Of a stretch of 64,000 nt of DNA, positions 11,131-23,809 are shown piece after piece. Each line of letters opens with the position of its first letter. Positions within the stretch are counted from its first letter, which is position 1. The stretch spans positions 3,807,311 to 3,871,310 of the forward strand of contig NW_022098037.1 of NCBI RefSeq assembly GCF_002288925.2. The letters run 5' to 3'. Below the pieces are notes generated by a model. That model saw only the letters and a program-made list of their open reading frames with translations, made no database searches and had not been told where the DNA came from. The translations under genes were made by a program, and so were the position numbers. Source of the DNA: Delphinapterus leucas (Eukaryota > Chordata > Mammalia > Artiodactyla > Monodontidae).

Positions 11131-12568
11131 AAAAAACAAAATGAACAAATGCCCAGAACTGGAACGGAAATACAAAGCATTAGATGTAGCAGTGAAAGCT
11201 ACAGGCCTCCTGGGCTCCAGGTCAAGAAGCAATCTGAGGTGGCCAGAAACTCAGCTTCTGTGGGGTTAACAGGTCAGGTTGATACTGATAATATTAATAA
11301 CTAGCACAACACAGGCACCAAACAGTGAGCATGGATGCGGCAACCATTAGAATAAACTCTGGATGGAAACAAACATTTGGGCCCGCCCAGAGCATACAGG
11401 CTGACTATCGCCCCCAGCGACAGGAATAGGAATACCCCTTGGGAGGCCAGGCTCCTGGCCTGAGACCAGGGCCTGTAGTGAGGCTCCCCAACTCAAGAAA
11501 GGAAACTGAAAGCAGTGGCTGCCTGCGACCTTGACCACGGCATCTGTGATGCTGCAAGTTTAGGAGGGCACACTTCAGCCTTTCCACTTGGCTGCCAGCC
11601 AAGCTGTCTATGGGCTCAGTGACTGTATCTGTGACATCCCCAACATCATTGTGGGGCAGGAGCACCAAGCAGCCAATATAAGACCTGGGGACCCCACGGA
11701 CCAGGTGGAGACAAACCTCAAAACCACAAGAGTCGGGGTGCAGGGGATCAGAGAGAGAAAATAGGCAGAGAGAATAATAAAGATATAAAATCTTCCTTTC
11801 AAGAAGGGCCTGCAAACCAAAATCCAAAACACAGGAAGAAAAGTAATGTTAAGAAAGAACACCAACTCTATTACAATCAATGGATGAAATCACTATTAAA
11901 AGAAAATTAAAATGACACACTTTAAATTTTTTTAATGTATTTTAGTATCCTCAAGAAAAATAATTTTTTTAATTTTTAAGTAGCCAGGAAAAAAAAAAGA
12001 ACAAGAAATTATGAAACTAAAAGAGGCAGAAGCAAAACAGGAGAAGGTTGATATGGAAAAGAAAACATCAGCGAATAACTTTTTCAAGAGAGCTCTATGC
12101 ATGGTATGTTTCATGAGCCCTTACACATCTGTCATTCTGCTATGTTTACACCTGAAAAACAACTTGGCTGAGTATAGAATTCTCAAGCTATACCTTCTAT
12201 CCCCCAAATGTATAGTCATCATTCCATTTCCTTCTGCCATTTATCCTTGCAGGAAAGAAGGCTAAGGCCAATCTGTATATTTTTCTTTAATAGATTTACA
12301 AGGGGGCAAGGGAGGCTGTCTGGATGCATCTGAGGTTCTTTCATCTTTGCAGTTCAAAGAATTTGTACCAGTGTGTCTAAGTATGGTTTTCTTTTCATTC
12401 ATTTTGCTGGTACAGATTGAGTCCTTTTTATGTTTATTTATCTGGTATTGCTTCTATATCAGCCAGTGTTCAACTGTGGAAAACACAACCCACAAGTTTA
12501 AGCAGAGAGAGATTTATTACAAGGTATTAAATTATTTACTAAATTGCCAGGAAAATGGAAAAAAAGGA
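11131..12568. other. Unclassified sequence
   Basis: The part at 11340-11760 is relatively GC-rich and carries a 140-codon open frame on the - strand (11405-11827). It has no hydrophobic segment pattern, motif or family I recognise. The rest is AT-rich. A motif near 12462-12530 ('atcagccagtgttcaactgt', 'agagagatttattacaagg') resembles 61470-61545. Confidence 0.4.
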
Positions 12569-12576
12569 CTCTAGAC

Positions 12577-12828
12577 CTGCGTTGTCCAATACAGGAGCCA
12601 CAGACAGCTGAGTGCTTGAAATGTGGCTAGTCTCAGGTAAGATACGCATCAGTACGAAAAAAGTGATATCTTGACTACATGTGGAAATTATACTATTTTT
12701 TGATATATTGGGTTAAACAAAATATATTATTAAAATTAATGTCACCTATTTCTTTGGACTGCAACTGCAGCTACTAGAGAAGTTTAAACGATGTACGTGT
12801 GTTCTTACATTTCTATAGGATAGTGCTG
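12577..12828. mobile_element. hAT-like MITE, copy 1
   Basis: Ends 'ctgcgttgtccaat' and 'aggatagtgctg' are decayed inverted repeats. The flanking 8 bp is 'ctctagac' (12569-12576) against 'ttctagac' (12829-12836), the duplication length expected for hAT. Internal phrases 'gaaatgtggctagtc', 'tatattgggttaaa' and 'attaaaattaatgtcacct' recur in the copy at 53647-54180. Confidence 0.8.
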
Positions 12829-12836
12829 TTCTAGAC

Positions 12837-13867
12837 TGACCTTCTGCGAGTGACTCCCAGATGCACGTCTGAGAACTGGGCTGCCAGTACAGCCGCTGCT
12901 CCGGCCCCCATAGGGCAGTGTAGAGTCAGGAGGCTCCTGCCAAGACAAGAGCTGTTGCCACACCGGCTGGTTCCAAAACTCTGCCGCCTCTGCCCCCACC
13001 AGGAAGCTGACCGCCGAATTGGAAAGCTGCCTCCAGAGTTGCCTCTGCCATAATCAGCACCAGCAAACTGGATGCCTCTGACCTTCCTACCTGCTTCTCT
13101 CTCACATGACTCACTTCTAAATCCAGGCTCACTTGAGTGCATCATCTTGGAAGAACTAAATCATATTCGAAACTGCACGCAGCTGTGGGAAGAGTGGGAC
13201 TTGGCTCTGCATACTACCAGAGGGTTGGAATGCGTTTTGAGCAAGCAAGTCTGCAGTAACTAGCACTGCTTCCATTAAAAGCGCTCTTGTTTCTTCGTTA
13301 TGAACACAAATCCTTCTTGGATTGAATCACTGTAGGTCTACTATGTGCTTTCCCATTATCCTTCTCTTCAGTCTAGGAAAACCTCTCAAGTTTCCTCTCA
13401 ATGTTACCATTTCCATTTTCTACAGTATTAGTTTGGCTCCTTAATACTTCCAATTAGGATTTTAATTTTCCTAATAAATATTAGTTTCCTCAGAATTCTA
13501 CAATGAACAGTACAAAACTGGAAGTTATAGAAATGTATAGCTAGGGGCCCCAACCAAGTCTAGGGATGCTGTTCTTTTTTCTTTATTCAACAGTAGTTTT
13601 TTCCCTAGACCCCATGTCTTGTTTCATTTTATTGTTTGCTTATCTTTGAAAGAAAAGAGATTAACACTTAATTGGTATTTGCCAAGTATGTATCATCCCA
13701 TTCTCTGTCCTTTGCCCTCAAACCAAAGGCCAATCAGTTTTGCATTGAACAAGTTGGATTTATTACCAGTTGTAGTAAGACAGAATTATGACATGGGGAA
13801 CCACAGTGCAATTCAGTACGAGGATGTAGAAAGAACTTATTTTTGGATTTGGGCTTTGATTGGGTGA
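12837..13867. other. Unclassified sequence
   Basis: No gene or clear repeat is recognised. A frame on the - strand (12831-13145, 104 codons) overlaps other frames of similar length, as expected for locally GC-rich non-coding DNA. Confidence 0.4.
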
Positions 13868-14262
13868 TATGGCGAATTAGGCAGTGTCAGAAAGCCAGGA
13901 CAATTTTATCACTGGGTATCTTAGTAAGTCTGATTTATAGGGAGGGCAGAATGGAGCATGGTGGAAGGTATAATTGACAAGGAAACAGCCATTACTCATT
14001 TTAGCTGGCAGAGGCTTCTTGGTATTTTGTGACTTGGACAATGTTCATGTGTTATCTGTGTTCAGACATAATTACCAAGTGCTCTTTGTTTTGGCTTTGA
14101 AGCATCCTGGTCATGGAGTGGCCCTGTCTGATGCTGATGTCCTGTGAAACTACTCATGTCCAACAAGAGCACATCAAAACTTAACTGAGCGCAGGCCAGC
14201 TTATAATGACACCAAGGGCTAGTTCCTGAATGTCAGGGACTGCTTTTCTCCTTCGCATCACT
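13868..14262. repeat. Unnamed interspersed repeat, copy 2
   Basis: The uninterrupted counterpart of 1636-2125, in the same orientation: 'cagacataattaccaagtgc', 'ctgtctgatgctgatgtcct', 'caacaagagcacatc', 'gtcagggactgcttttctcc'. It lacks the MITE found in copy 1. Confidence 0.55.
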
Positions 14263-14675
14263 TAGGTGCTAGTATAACTCCACTCTGAAATCCGCTTCTG
14301 GAGAGAAAGCTGTTGACAGTTCCCTGGCCCAATTCCCAGGATCAAGCAGAAATTCATCTAGTGTTACTGCATCTCCACTGTTGGTTCTCTCACTCTCTGA
14401 ACAGATGCAAAGTGTCCTAGCTTTAACTCGTACTAGGGCTCATCTCCAAGATGAACTGCACCAACCCCGATCCCTTCGCGCTTTCCTGCCATTCATCTCT
14501 GGAAATTACAGACTATGAGAGTATGAGGAAAGAGAGCTACCCATGGGAACTGTGAGGAGAGGAATACTCCAGGCCTCTCCTCCAGCAATACCCACACTGT
14601 ACAGGTAAGGTCAAAACATACCCTGCATTTTGAACCAGGGTATGGGCAGTAGAAGACTGAAAAATAGTCCTTTGA

Positions 14676-14905
14676 GAATTTTTTTTAATTTTTTTTTTCT
14701 GAAGTATAGTTGATGTATAATATTATATGATTACAGGTGTATGGTATAGTGATTCACAATTTTTAAGGTTATATTCCATTTATAATTGTTATAAAATACT
14801 GGCTATATTCCCCATGTTATACAATATATCCTTGTAGCTTATTTTATACATAATAGTTTGTACCTCTTATTATTTTTAAACAAAAATACTTCCTCTATTT
14901 CCGGC
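14676..14905 (-). mobile_element. L1 3' end, reverse strand
   Basis: A T-rich tail is followed by 'ctgaagtatagttgatgtat', 'gattcacaatttttaaggtt' and 'aatatatccttgtagcttat', the reverse complement of an L1 3'UTR. It is 5' truncated at about 14905. Confidence 0.75.
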
Positions 14906-15334
14906 CACATTGCATTTCTCAATCCATTTCCACTGGCTGTTCAGTAAATGAAAGTTCTCCCAGATTCTGCCAATACATTAAAAGTTTATTCTAGTTTTTG
15001 AAAATGTATTGCCTTTTCTTTTTTTGGAGAAGATATACCAGGAACTTGTAGCCAGGCACCATGATTTTCAATTGGAAACTTGTCAATCCAAATTTGTATT
15101 GAAAACATTCTTACCTTGTCCAGCTTTCCATGCCCAAAGATATCTCTGAGAAAGATACCAAACTTGTCTTAGCAACTCACACAGGAGTCTGGATCACACA
15201 CTGAAGTTCACTAAAAATGGCTATTTAATTAGCATGTCTAACTACTGCCTGCTTATCTTTATAAAAACGAACCAAATGTTAATGTAATCTTGGCCTGCTG
15301 AGATAGGACACAGAATGTGGAGAATGATACGTGA
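14906..15334. other. Unclassified sequence
   Basis: I recognise no gene, RNA or repeat here. Confidence 0.4.
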
Positions 15335-15820
15335 CTTTTCTCTGTTCAGGCACCACATAGACAAATAGAGAGACCCACATCTACACCTGTATATACAACT
15401 GGAGCTTGTTTGGGATACAGTGATCCATGTGTGAGATGACTTAAAACCATGTCATATGAGTAACAGTTAATGGAACTGAAGATGGCCAGCCTAAAGAAGA
15501 GAGGATTTGGTGGCAGGAATGGGGGATGGGGCTTCAGGGCAAGTAGAAATATAATGGTCTTCAAATATTTGAAGGCCGTCAGATAGTAGGATTATTTTAA
15601 AGGCAAGGACCAGAATCAATAAGTGGAAGCTTTAAGAAAGAGAATCACAGTTATGAACTTCCTTATAGAGCTGGGCCCCATTAAAACAGACTGTCACTAG
15701 AGGTGTCTTCTTACCAAAAACACTGATTAGCAGGGATTTTTATAGAGGGGATTCAAGAATCTACTGGATGATTCATCTAGGGGACCTTTAATATCTTTTC
15801 CAATCTTAAAATTTAATGAT
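15335..15820 (+). mobile_element. CR1/L3 LINE 3' end
   Basis: The chain 'gcctaaagaagagaggattt', 'cttcaaatatttgaaggccg', 'aggaccagaatcaataagtg', 'gaggggattcaagaatctac' and 'tttccaatcttaaaat' follows the order of the ancient CR1/L3 3' region. It is strongly diverged, consistent with its age. Confidence 0.6.
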
Positions 15821-15834
15821 ACAAAGAAAGACTA

Positions 15835-16135
15835 AGGAGGAGACTGTGCATAGTAAATGTAACGTGGGATCGCAATTTGGATTCTGGACAGAAAAAACAT
15901 TCATGGGGAACCTGGCAAACTCAGATAATGTCTATAGATTAGTTAATAGTATTGTATCAATGTTAATTTCCTGGTTTTGATCATTACACTATGGTTATAT
16001 CAATATAAGATGTTGACATTAGCAGAAGCTGAGGAATGAGTATTTGGGAACTCTGTACTATTTTTGCGACTTTTCTGTCGTTATAACATCATTTCAAAAT
16101 AAAAACTTTTAAAATATTAAACAGAAATATTAAAA
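15835..16135 (+). mobile_element. L1M 3' end
   Basis: 'ttagttaatagtattgtatc', 'aatttcctggttttgatcat' and 'gggaactctgtactattttt' then 'caaaataaaaacttttaaaa' give a typical old L1M terminus ending in an A-rich tail. Confidence 0.75.
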
Positions 16136-16418
16136 ACTTCAGAAAAACAAAGAGTCCATAATACCAAGGTTCCAGAGAATAGTCTGTTACCTACCTATCC
16201 CTCAGGCCCGGCCTTCCTGTAATTTTCTTAAAATGACTGTTTATTTAGTCAGTTTACCAGACAGGCTAAAGTTGGTGGTGTACACCAGATAATAGTTTTA
16301 TTTTTCTCTAATCACTCCTTCCCAACATGTTCTGTCAAATCATCCTTCCCCACCTCTGGGCAATATCTCAGGTCTACCCGAGATTTTTAAACTTACTTTC
16401 AAGAATTAAAACTCATTA

Positions 16419-16538
16419 GCGAATTCCCTGGCAGTCCAGTGGTGAGGACTCTGTACTTCCGCTGCTTGGCTGGGGTTTGATCCCCGGTCTGGGAACTAAG
16501 ATCCCGCATGCCACTTTTCACAGACCAAAAAAAAAAAA
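16419..16538 (+). repeat. tRNA-head-only CHR-1/Bov-tA-like SINE
   Basis: 'gaattccctggcagtccagt', then 'tttgatccccggtctgggaa' and 'aagatcccgcatgccac', then an A tail. The target-site duplication 'aaaactcatta' is exact at 16408-16418 and 16539-16549. Confidence 0.9.
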
Positions 16539-18316
16539 AAAACTCATTAAAAAGTCCTGTTTAAAACTTCAATCACATACTCAAATCAGAGTCCCCCATC
16601 ACCATACCCCAGCTCCACCCCAACCTAAGGCATAGTGACTACAGCCTACAGCACGGAAAGGAAGTACTGTCTATCCTTCCTCCATCTCCTTCACTGTCCT
16701 CCCCGCCCCCCACTGCTGCTTCCGGCTTCTCCAGGGTCAAAGCATGGGGCAGGGGGATTAGAGGAAAAGGAAAAAGTGTTTCTTTCATGGCTGGTACTGT
16801 TACAACACAGCAGACCCTGGTCTTGAGGTAGGAGCCCATTTGCTGGCTCTCTCCAGTGGGGTCATTTGTGGGGCTTTCAAAGGCTCACTGTGCAGACTAG
16901 CCAGCTGAAAAGCCCCCTCCAAAGCAAATGCACTCTCCCACTTCTCCCAGAAGTTTCTTGCAAACTGCTCAGCTCCTACTCAGAAATATATCATAGAGCA
17001 GCTTATTGCTGGCGTCCCTTCACCCCACCAGCAATGCTCCTGGTTCAAGGCCAGCTATCTTCCACTGTAACTCCTGGAAGACGCATGTCCTCACCCCTAG
17101 AAATTCTGGTAGCGCAGACATGCTCACTGTTGCCCTCTTCACTCATTTAGGGATCACTGTTTGTTCTGACCAGCCTCCCACATTCCAGACACATCAGGCA
17201 GGAAGCAAGCACCAGGTCCCACTCATTCATATCCCTAAATTCCGAAGACACACATCCATTTCTCCATGAATTCTCCACCCTGCTCTATTTCAATCCCAGG
17301 GTACCACTGGAGCCCCCAATTCTCTCAAGGGTCACCTCATAAGAAGAGAAAGGGAAATGCCACAGTACCGTCCACTACCCCAGAGAGTCTTTAATCAAAC
17401 CCTTTCTCCTGCATGAGTTGGAAGTATGTGATGGAAGGTCGATACCAGTTTTGCTGTCTTTTCACAATTTCTGCATGCATATGGCAGCGCTAGTACACCA
17501 TTCAGAAATCTAGGGATAATTATCACTTTTTGTTCTCAGCACTGGGGCTTCAGATGAAATATCAAGACACCATGAAAAATTCCATTTGATATCCTGTTAC
17601 ACTTAAAACACACCATGACGCCTTCCATATAAACCCTCAGCCCTCAGCAGGGCTACCTGCAGACTACACAATGAGAAACAGAGAAGCTGTGACTATTGGC
17701 ACAGTGCTGCATCTGGGCTGCTCAGATAAGACTTTTGGAAAGATTCAAACCACAGCCTTTTGCAATAGTTACACAATCACTTCTGGCCCACCGTCATGCT
17801 GAATTCATTCCAGAAAACTGAACCTTCCTTAAGAGGCTATCAGAAAACTAAAGTAGAAAGGGTTGTAACTGATTTGTAGAAATATCCTTTGGGGGACTGA
17901 AAATATAGGAGAAGAAAAGACTCAATTAGGACAAAATAGCTTTATACAGTTAAAGGCCATTCTGCAAAGAAGAGAATTAATAAATCATTCTGAATCGTCC
18001 CAAGGAAGATGTTATAGAAGCCACAGAGAAGCCAGTTTTGGGCCCAATAATATTTGTTCATTCACTCATTCGTTCACTGACTTCCTGCTTTGCTCCAGGA
18101 TCTGAGTTGGGGCTGGTGTTGCCATGGTAATAAGATTTGGTCCTTGCCTTCAAGCTCAAAGAAAATCTCCATAATGGAATAAACACAGGAAGTAGTATGA
18201 TCCCCCCTGGATCCCATACTTGTATATCCTGGATGACAGTGAGGAGAGATGATTCAAAATTCAGGAGTGGGAGGAAAGAAGCAATGAAAGAGCTGATCTT
18301 TAGAGCCCCTCCAACC

Positions 18317-18364
18317 CACCTAAACCTGAAGTTCTACCTCCACCTAAACCTGAAGTTCTACCTA
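18317..18364. repeat. Tandem duplication, 24 bp x 2
   Basis: The unit beginning 'cacctaaacctgaagttcta' occurs at 18317-18340 and 18341-18364 with one difference at the last base. It is a recent small slippage or duplication event. Confidence 0.9.
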
Positions 18365-18884
18365 TGCTCTGGAAGGCGTCGACATAAGGCATGATGTCCT
18401 GCTGGCAATTTGCATAAAATACAATGAGAAAGTGAAGGAACTGACTTGGTTGCAGAAATTAATTTCAGACCAGAAAAAGGAGCAAAAATATACAGAGCCC
18501 AACATGAGGGATGTGTTCATCAAAATGCAGAGGACACTCAGTAACAGGATTTCCATCAAGGAGTCCTAGTCCAGCAGAGGAATTCAGGTAGCTAGTGAGT
18601 AACGGAAATGCTTAGAAATGGTCTATATGTGCTTGTACTGAAACACAGAACAAGGGACAAAGATTTACAGAACTTGTCCAACAATATTAAATGGGACATT
18701 TTCTGCCTCTACACTGTGACTGAGGGAGTGAGGGTGCTTAAATAATGTGCTGGACACACCAAGACATCCACCACTAGCTTATATACAAGAAAGAGTGCCA
18801 ACAAGATTGTTAGTCCCATGGTGTAGAAAATTACACCACTGCCCTCCCAAACCGTGTAGGAGGAGCTTCCAGAAAAGCAACAGT

Positions 18885-18970
18885 TTGTCATGTGAGGTGA
18901 CATATTCACAGGTTCCAGGGCTTAAGGCAGGCACATCTGTGGGGGGCATTTTTCTGCCTATCACTAGAGG
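18885..18970 (-). mobile_element. MLT1-like LTR edge
   Basis: 'gaggtgacatattcacaggt', 'tccagggcttaaggcaggca' and 'catctgtggggggcattttt' resemble the reverse complement of an MLT1 5' segment. It is short and diverged. Confidence 0.45.
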
Positions 18971-20147
18971 GTTTGATCTGTGTTTCCTGGAATTTGGGGA
19001 ACACAGAGACTGGTGCCTGATTCTCACCTAGTAAAGTCCAAAGGGGAGAGGCCGGCTGGAGCTATCTATGACGGAGAGCAAAGAGAGAACACTGTACTTC
19101 TAGGATTTAGAGAGGCAACATGCCAGGTAACCTGTGGGCTAAATGGATGTTGCAGAGGAGAGCCAGGCTAGAGTCTCCTTAAAAGCACCCCATCTAAGAA
19201 CACTGCCCACCAGGGTCCAGACTGCCTCAGCAAAAAGGTTACACAGTGTGAACTGCTGGAGTAGGGTTGAGGGCATGACACAAGAGGGCAGCAAGAGACT
19301 ACCTCTCCCACATCAGGAAATGTTTCAACCTCAGAGGTCTCCAACAGGGTGTCCCCAAATAACCAACAAAAGCACCCTATTTGATAAATGGTCAGTATTT
19401 GGATGTCGACTATGCAGAGGGTTTTTGCAGACTAACACCAACTAGGTTTATTTAAAAAAAAAGTTCCTCAACTTCTAGCCCCTCCTTGCTACCTAACCCT
19501 GGAGCATCTAGCAAGTAGATGCAAGAGGTAGAAAGAGGAAGAAAGAAAAGGCAGACATTGCCTCCCCCACTTCCCACTTCAAGACTCTGGGAGGACATGA
19601 ATCTTTTAATAGACATGCGATTGAAGTCTTGATTGGGCTAGAATTTTTAATAACTGAAACTGCTCTAATCCCCCACGTCCAGAAAAACAAAAACCTGAGC
19701 CACCATCCAGGAGCTTGGAATGGAGTTTATATCAAGGTTTTATTTGAAGGCAGTGGTAAGAAAGAATAAAGTTGTTTCCTCCTGGCAGAGCACCCAAAGC
19801 CAGCACATCCAATATACTGATCACATTTGGGGGTTGGGGCCTATCTAGGATCCTTTAAGAATCTGAATACTGCCCAACAGATGTGCACTTGCTCAACAAA
19901 AAACTGTAGACACATAAAAGAGAACCACCAATCCATCTCAGAGAGGCTAGAGCAGTCTTTGATGGATGAGATTCTGCCCAGAGACTTACCTATGCAATGG
20001 CACCTAAACTTTCCTGGGAGGGTAAGCTCTATGCTGTGCTTTGTTTTGTTTAATGTCAGACTTGATTTAGGGCTTGACAAGTGAGTCTAGTTTTAAGCGA
20101 GGAAAGGAGGGAAAGCATTCCAGGAGGAAAGCATTACACAAAGAAAG

Positions 20148-20487
20148 TGCTATAGACTGAATGTTTGTGTTCCCCCAAAATTCGTATGTTGAAACCTAAT
20201 CCCCAATATGACGGTATCTGGAGGTGAGGCCTTTGGGAGGTGATTAGGCCATGAGGGTGGAGCCCTCAAGAACGGGATTAGTGCCCTTATAAAGTGACCC
20301 CAAAGAGCCCCCTTTCCCTTCCACCATGTGAGGACATCTATGAATCAGGAAGCAGGCTCTCCCCAGACACCAAATATGCCTTGATCTTGGACTTCCCAGC
20401 CTCCAGAACTGTGAGAAATAAATTTCCGTTGTCAATAAGCCACCCAGTCTATCGTATTCTGTTCTAGCAGCCGGAACAGATTGACAG
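20148..20487 (+). mobile_element. MaLR-type LTR (MST/MLT1-like), solo
   Basis: Starts 'tgctatagactgaatgtttg', continues 'tgaggcctttgggaggtgat', 'cttggacttcccagcctcca', has the polyadenylation motif in 'gagaaataaatttccg' and ends near 'agccggaacagattgacag'. About 340 bp, full LTR length, no internal retroviral region beside it. Confidence 0.85.
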
Positions 20488-21365
20488 AAGGAAAGCAATG
20501 GGATAACAGGTGGGAATGAACAGGGCAACTGCAAGGAAAAGAGACCAGAGGTACTTGACTAGAGCAAAAGATGAGTGTCCAGGAAGCAGGAAAAGGAAAG
20601 TTACCTAAGTAGGGCAGAGTCTTTAAAGATGGCAAAAGAAGTTTGGGTTTGTTGCAATGTATAAAAAAGAACCACTAGGGCTTCTGAGACTGAGAATTGG
20701 CACATAAAAGTGTTATGTTCTGTTCTGTTAATGAAAATAAGCAAAATGGGTTAGAAGAGAGGAGTGGGGGTGAGAACAGCTCAGGATCTGCTGCCGAATT
20801 CCTATGGTGACTCTGCTTTTTGAATGGAAGTTGGGACCTGGGATGGGACAAGTAGGATGCACCTTAGATCAACAAAAAAGAATATCTGAATTAAGGACAT
20901 CTCAGAAAATCTTTGGTTATTGTAAGTACAGTCATGTAGCAATGAGGAGGTGTGATTTCTTAACCCCTCCTTCTTTGTTATAACATGTTGCAAGATGAGA
21001 TCTCCCCAATCCTTCTGAAACTGTACACTTTGCGGACACGCAGGAAGTTATTTAGCAACAGTTGCACCATTGTGAGATTTCATTCCTTTCCAAAGCTATG
21101 CATTAGTTAGACTTCTATTTACAACCATTCATCTCAAGCAACCAAAACAAAACAAAATTATTCTGAATGTGAATAAACTAGGTGGCTACCTCCATGAAGC
21201 TAAATTTCTCAGAAAGTGCCACGCTCCCTTCTTCATTCTTATTGCACAGTTGGGCGTCGTGGGTACCAGCCATGCCAACAGTATTAATACTTCTCAGGAA
21301 GGACAGTATAATGCCTCTCTGGGAAAACGTTTCTCACACACACACACTCCACTTAACAATATAAC
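20488..21365. other. Unclassified sequence
   Basis: No gene or repeat is recognised apart from a short (CA)n at 21337-21347. Confidence 0.4.
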
Positions 21366-21461
21366 TATTAGATAACTAATAAGTACCTACTGTATTGCAC
21401 AGGGAACTCTACTCAATTCTCTGTAGTGACCTATATGGGAAAAAAATCTAAAAAAGTGGAT
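21366..21461 (+). mobile_element. L1 3' end, left part of a split copy
   Basis: 'ctaataagtacctactgtat', 'gcacagggaactctactcaa' and 'gaccctatat'-type sequence up to 'aatctaaaaaagtggat' is the L1 3'UTR. It matches uninterrupted copies at 29251-29320 and 40482-40577. It is cut at 21461 and resumes at 23324. Confidence 0.85.
21450..21461. repeat. Target-site duplication, left copy
   Basis: 'aaaaaagtggat' follows 'atct', giving a TCT/AAAA nick site as used by the L1 endonuclease. Its partner 'aaaagtggat' is at 23324-23333. The pair brackets the composite retrocopy. Confidence 0.8.
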
Positions 21462-21713
21462 GTAATGGTGGACTCCGGGAGGGTTCCCACAAAGGAGTAC
21501 TTCCCAGAACTTCTGCTGCCAGTGTCCTTGTCCCCGCGGTGAGCCACAGCCACCCCCCACCTCTGCAGGAGACCCTCCAACATTAGCAGTCCTGTTGAAG
21601 TCCTTCAATCAAATCCCGCTAGCCTTCAAAGTCTGATTCTCCAGGAATTCCTCCTCCCGTTGCCAGACCCCCAGGTTGGGAAGCCTGATGTGGGGCTCAG
21701 AACCTTTACTCCA
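21462..21713 (-). mobile_element. Antisense L1 5'UTR, apparently spliced
   Basis: Read on the + strand this is the reverse complement of the cetartiodactyl L1 5'UTR: 'tacttcccagaacttctgct', 'ctctgcaggagaccctccaa', 'aaatcccgctagccttcaaa', 'ggttgggaagcctgatgtgg'. By recalled consensus, about 100-130 bp are missing between 'attagcag' (ends 21589) and 'tcctgttgaag' (starts 21590). The missing piece begins GTAGGT and ends CCCCAG on the antisense strand. The block stops at 'actcca' (21713), where the consensus continues with GTGGGT. Both edges fit splice donors and an acceptor. It starts directly after the left target-site duplication. Confidence 0.75.
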
Positions 21714-22149
21714 ATAACTGCTGGACCATAGCGGATGAGAGAATATGGAGCAGACTTGTACCCAAGCCATAGACTAAAACCAAGCCCAGCCAATCCCAGC
21801 TTCAATCAGCTGAACCCCAGATGAAAACTGAAGGAAGGTTCAATCACAAATAGTTAAATAAAGGCAAATCCAAGTAACCTGCACTTCTTGGCCCTGAAGA
21901 TAATGGCCAGCATCAAAGCCACAGGAAGGGCACTGAGGTGATAATGATGATGAGATGAGCAATGGCATGTGCACATGGGAAGGTGTTCGTAAACACCTAA
22001 GAACATCATAAGATGCTCTTAAAACACAGAGCATCTTTTCCAGCCTTCTTTACCTATGTGCAAGTTCAGTGATAAGGAATGTGCCCTCTACTTATTAGTC
22101 ATCACTGAATGGTTCTGGATGAGAAGGAAATAATTGGGAAACTTCTGGA
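21714..22149 (+). other. Unidentified segment of the composite retrocopy
   Basis: These ~435 bp lie between the antisense L1 leader and the RXYLT1 homology, inside the same target-site duplication. I recognise no repeat or coding sequence. If the chimeric-mRNA reading is right, this is one or more non-coding exons, or unspliced sequence, from upstream of RXYLT1 exon 2. Alternatively it is unrelated sequence captured by a later event. Confidence 0.4.
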
Positions 22150-23282
<1,133 letters not shown>

Positions 23283-23294
<12 letters not shown>

Positions 23295-23323
23295 CTGTAA
23301 TTCAAAAATTAATTAAAATTTTT
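23283..23323 (+). other. AATAAA signal and decayed A tail of the retrocopy
   Basis: 'aataaa' at 23283-23288 lies just before the ancestral stop codon (23292-23294), followed by an A/T-rich stretch and then the right target-site duplication. The source mRNA seems to have been cleaved about 10-30 nt after this signal, with almost no 3'UTR. Confidence 0.55.
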
Positions 23324-23430
23324 AAAAGTGGATATGTTTATGTATAACTGATTCACCTTGCTGTACAGCAGAAACTAACACAATGTTGTAAATCAACTAT
23401 ACTTCAATAAAAATTAAAAAAAAAAAAACA
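23324..23430 (+). mobile_element. L1 3' end, right part of the split copy
   Basis: Opens with the duplicated target 'aaaagtggat' and continues 'atgtataactgattcacctt', 'gctgtacagcagaaactaac' and 'aaatcaactatacttcaata' into an A tail. Together with 21366-21461 it restores one ordinary L1 terminus. Confidence 0.9.
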
Positions 23431-23809
23431 ACTATTGTATAACCTTAGCTCTCTCTGTCTTGATTTCCTTATTCAACTCCCACTACCATTAAGTTCCCCT
23501 CCATGTACTACAGCCACATGAGGTTGACATTAAGTTTGACATAATTTTCTAAGTTTTGAAGCAGTAGAAGAAACTACAAATGACAGGACCAATCATTTTA
23601 TCATTAAAAGTTCAAAATTTATGCTAAAAATTTTTTTTTAATGGAAAGAAATACAAAGGACAAAATAATATTTATAGTAATTAAATAAGCAAAGGCTTAA
23701 TACCTACGTTAAAATGCACTTGTGAAAATTTCATAAGAACTCTACTAAGGCTCCCTGGACACAAATGAATATATGGCATAATCAAAGAGTTTGCATCCAA
23801 AAATAGAAA
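23431..23809. other. Unclassified AT-rich sequence
   Basis: No gene or clear repeat is seen. Confidence 0.4.

Larger units (their letters stand above)
16550..20147. other. Unclassified sequence, no gene recognised
   Basis: In 3.6 kb I find only small pieces: an L2-like 'ttcattcactcattcgttca' at 18057-18076, a 24 bp tandem duplication at 18317-18364 and an MLT1-like edge at 18885-18970. Open frames of 60-100 codons are present on both strands but overlap each other and carry no recognisable domains. Confidence 0.45.

Noticed and set aside
12831..13145. 104-codon - strand frame
   Set aside because: It overlaps other frames on both strands in a GC-rich patch with no motif, and its end lies in a MITE flank.
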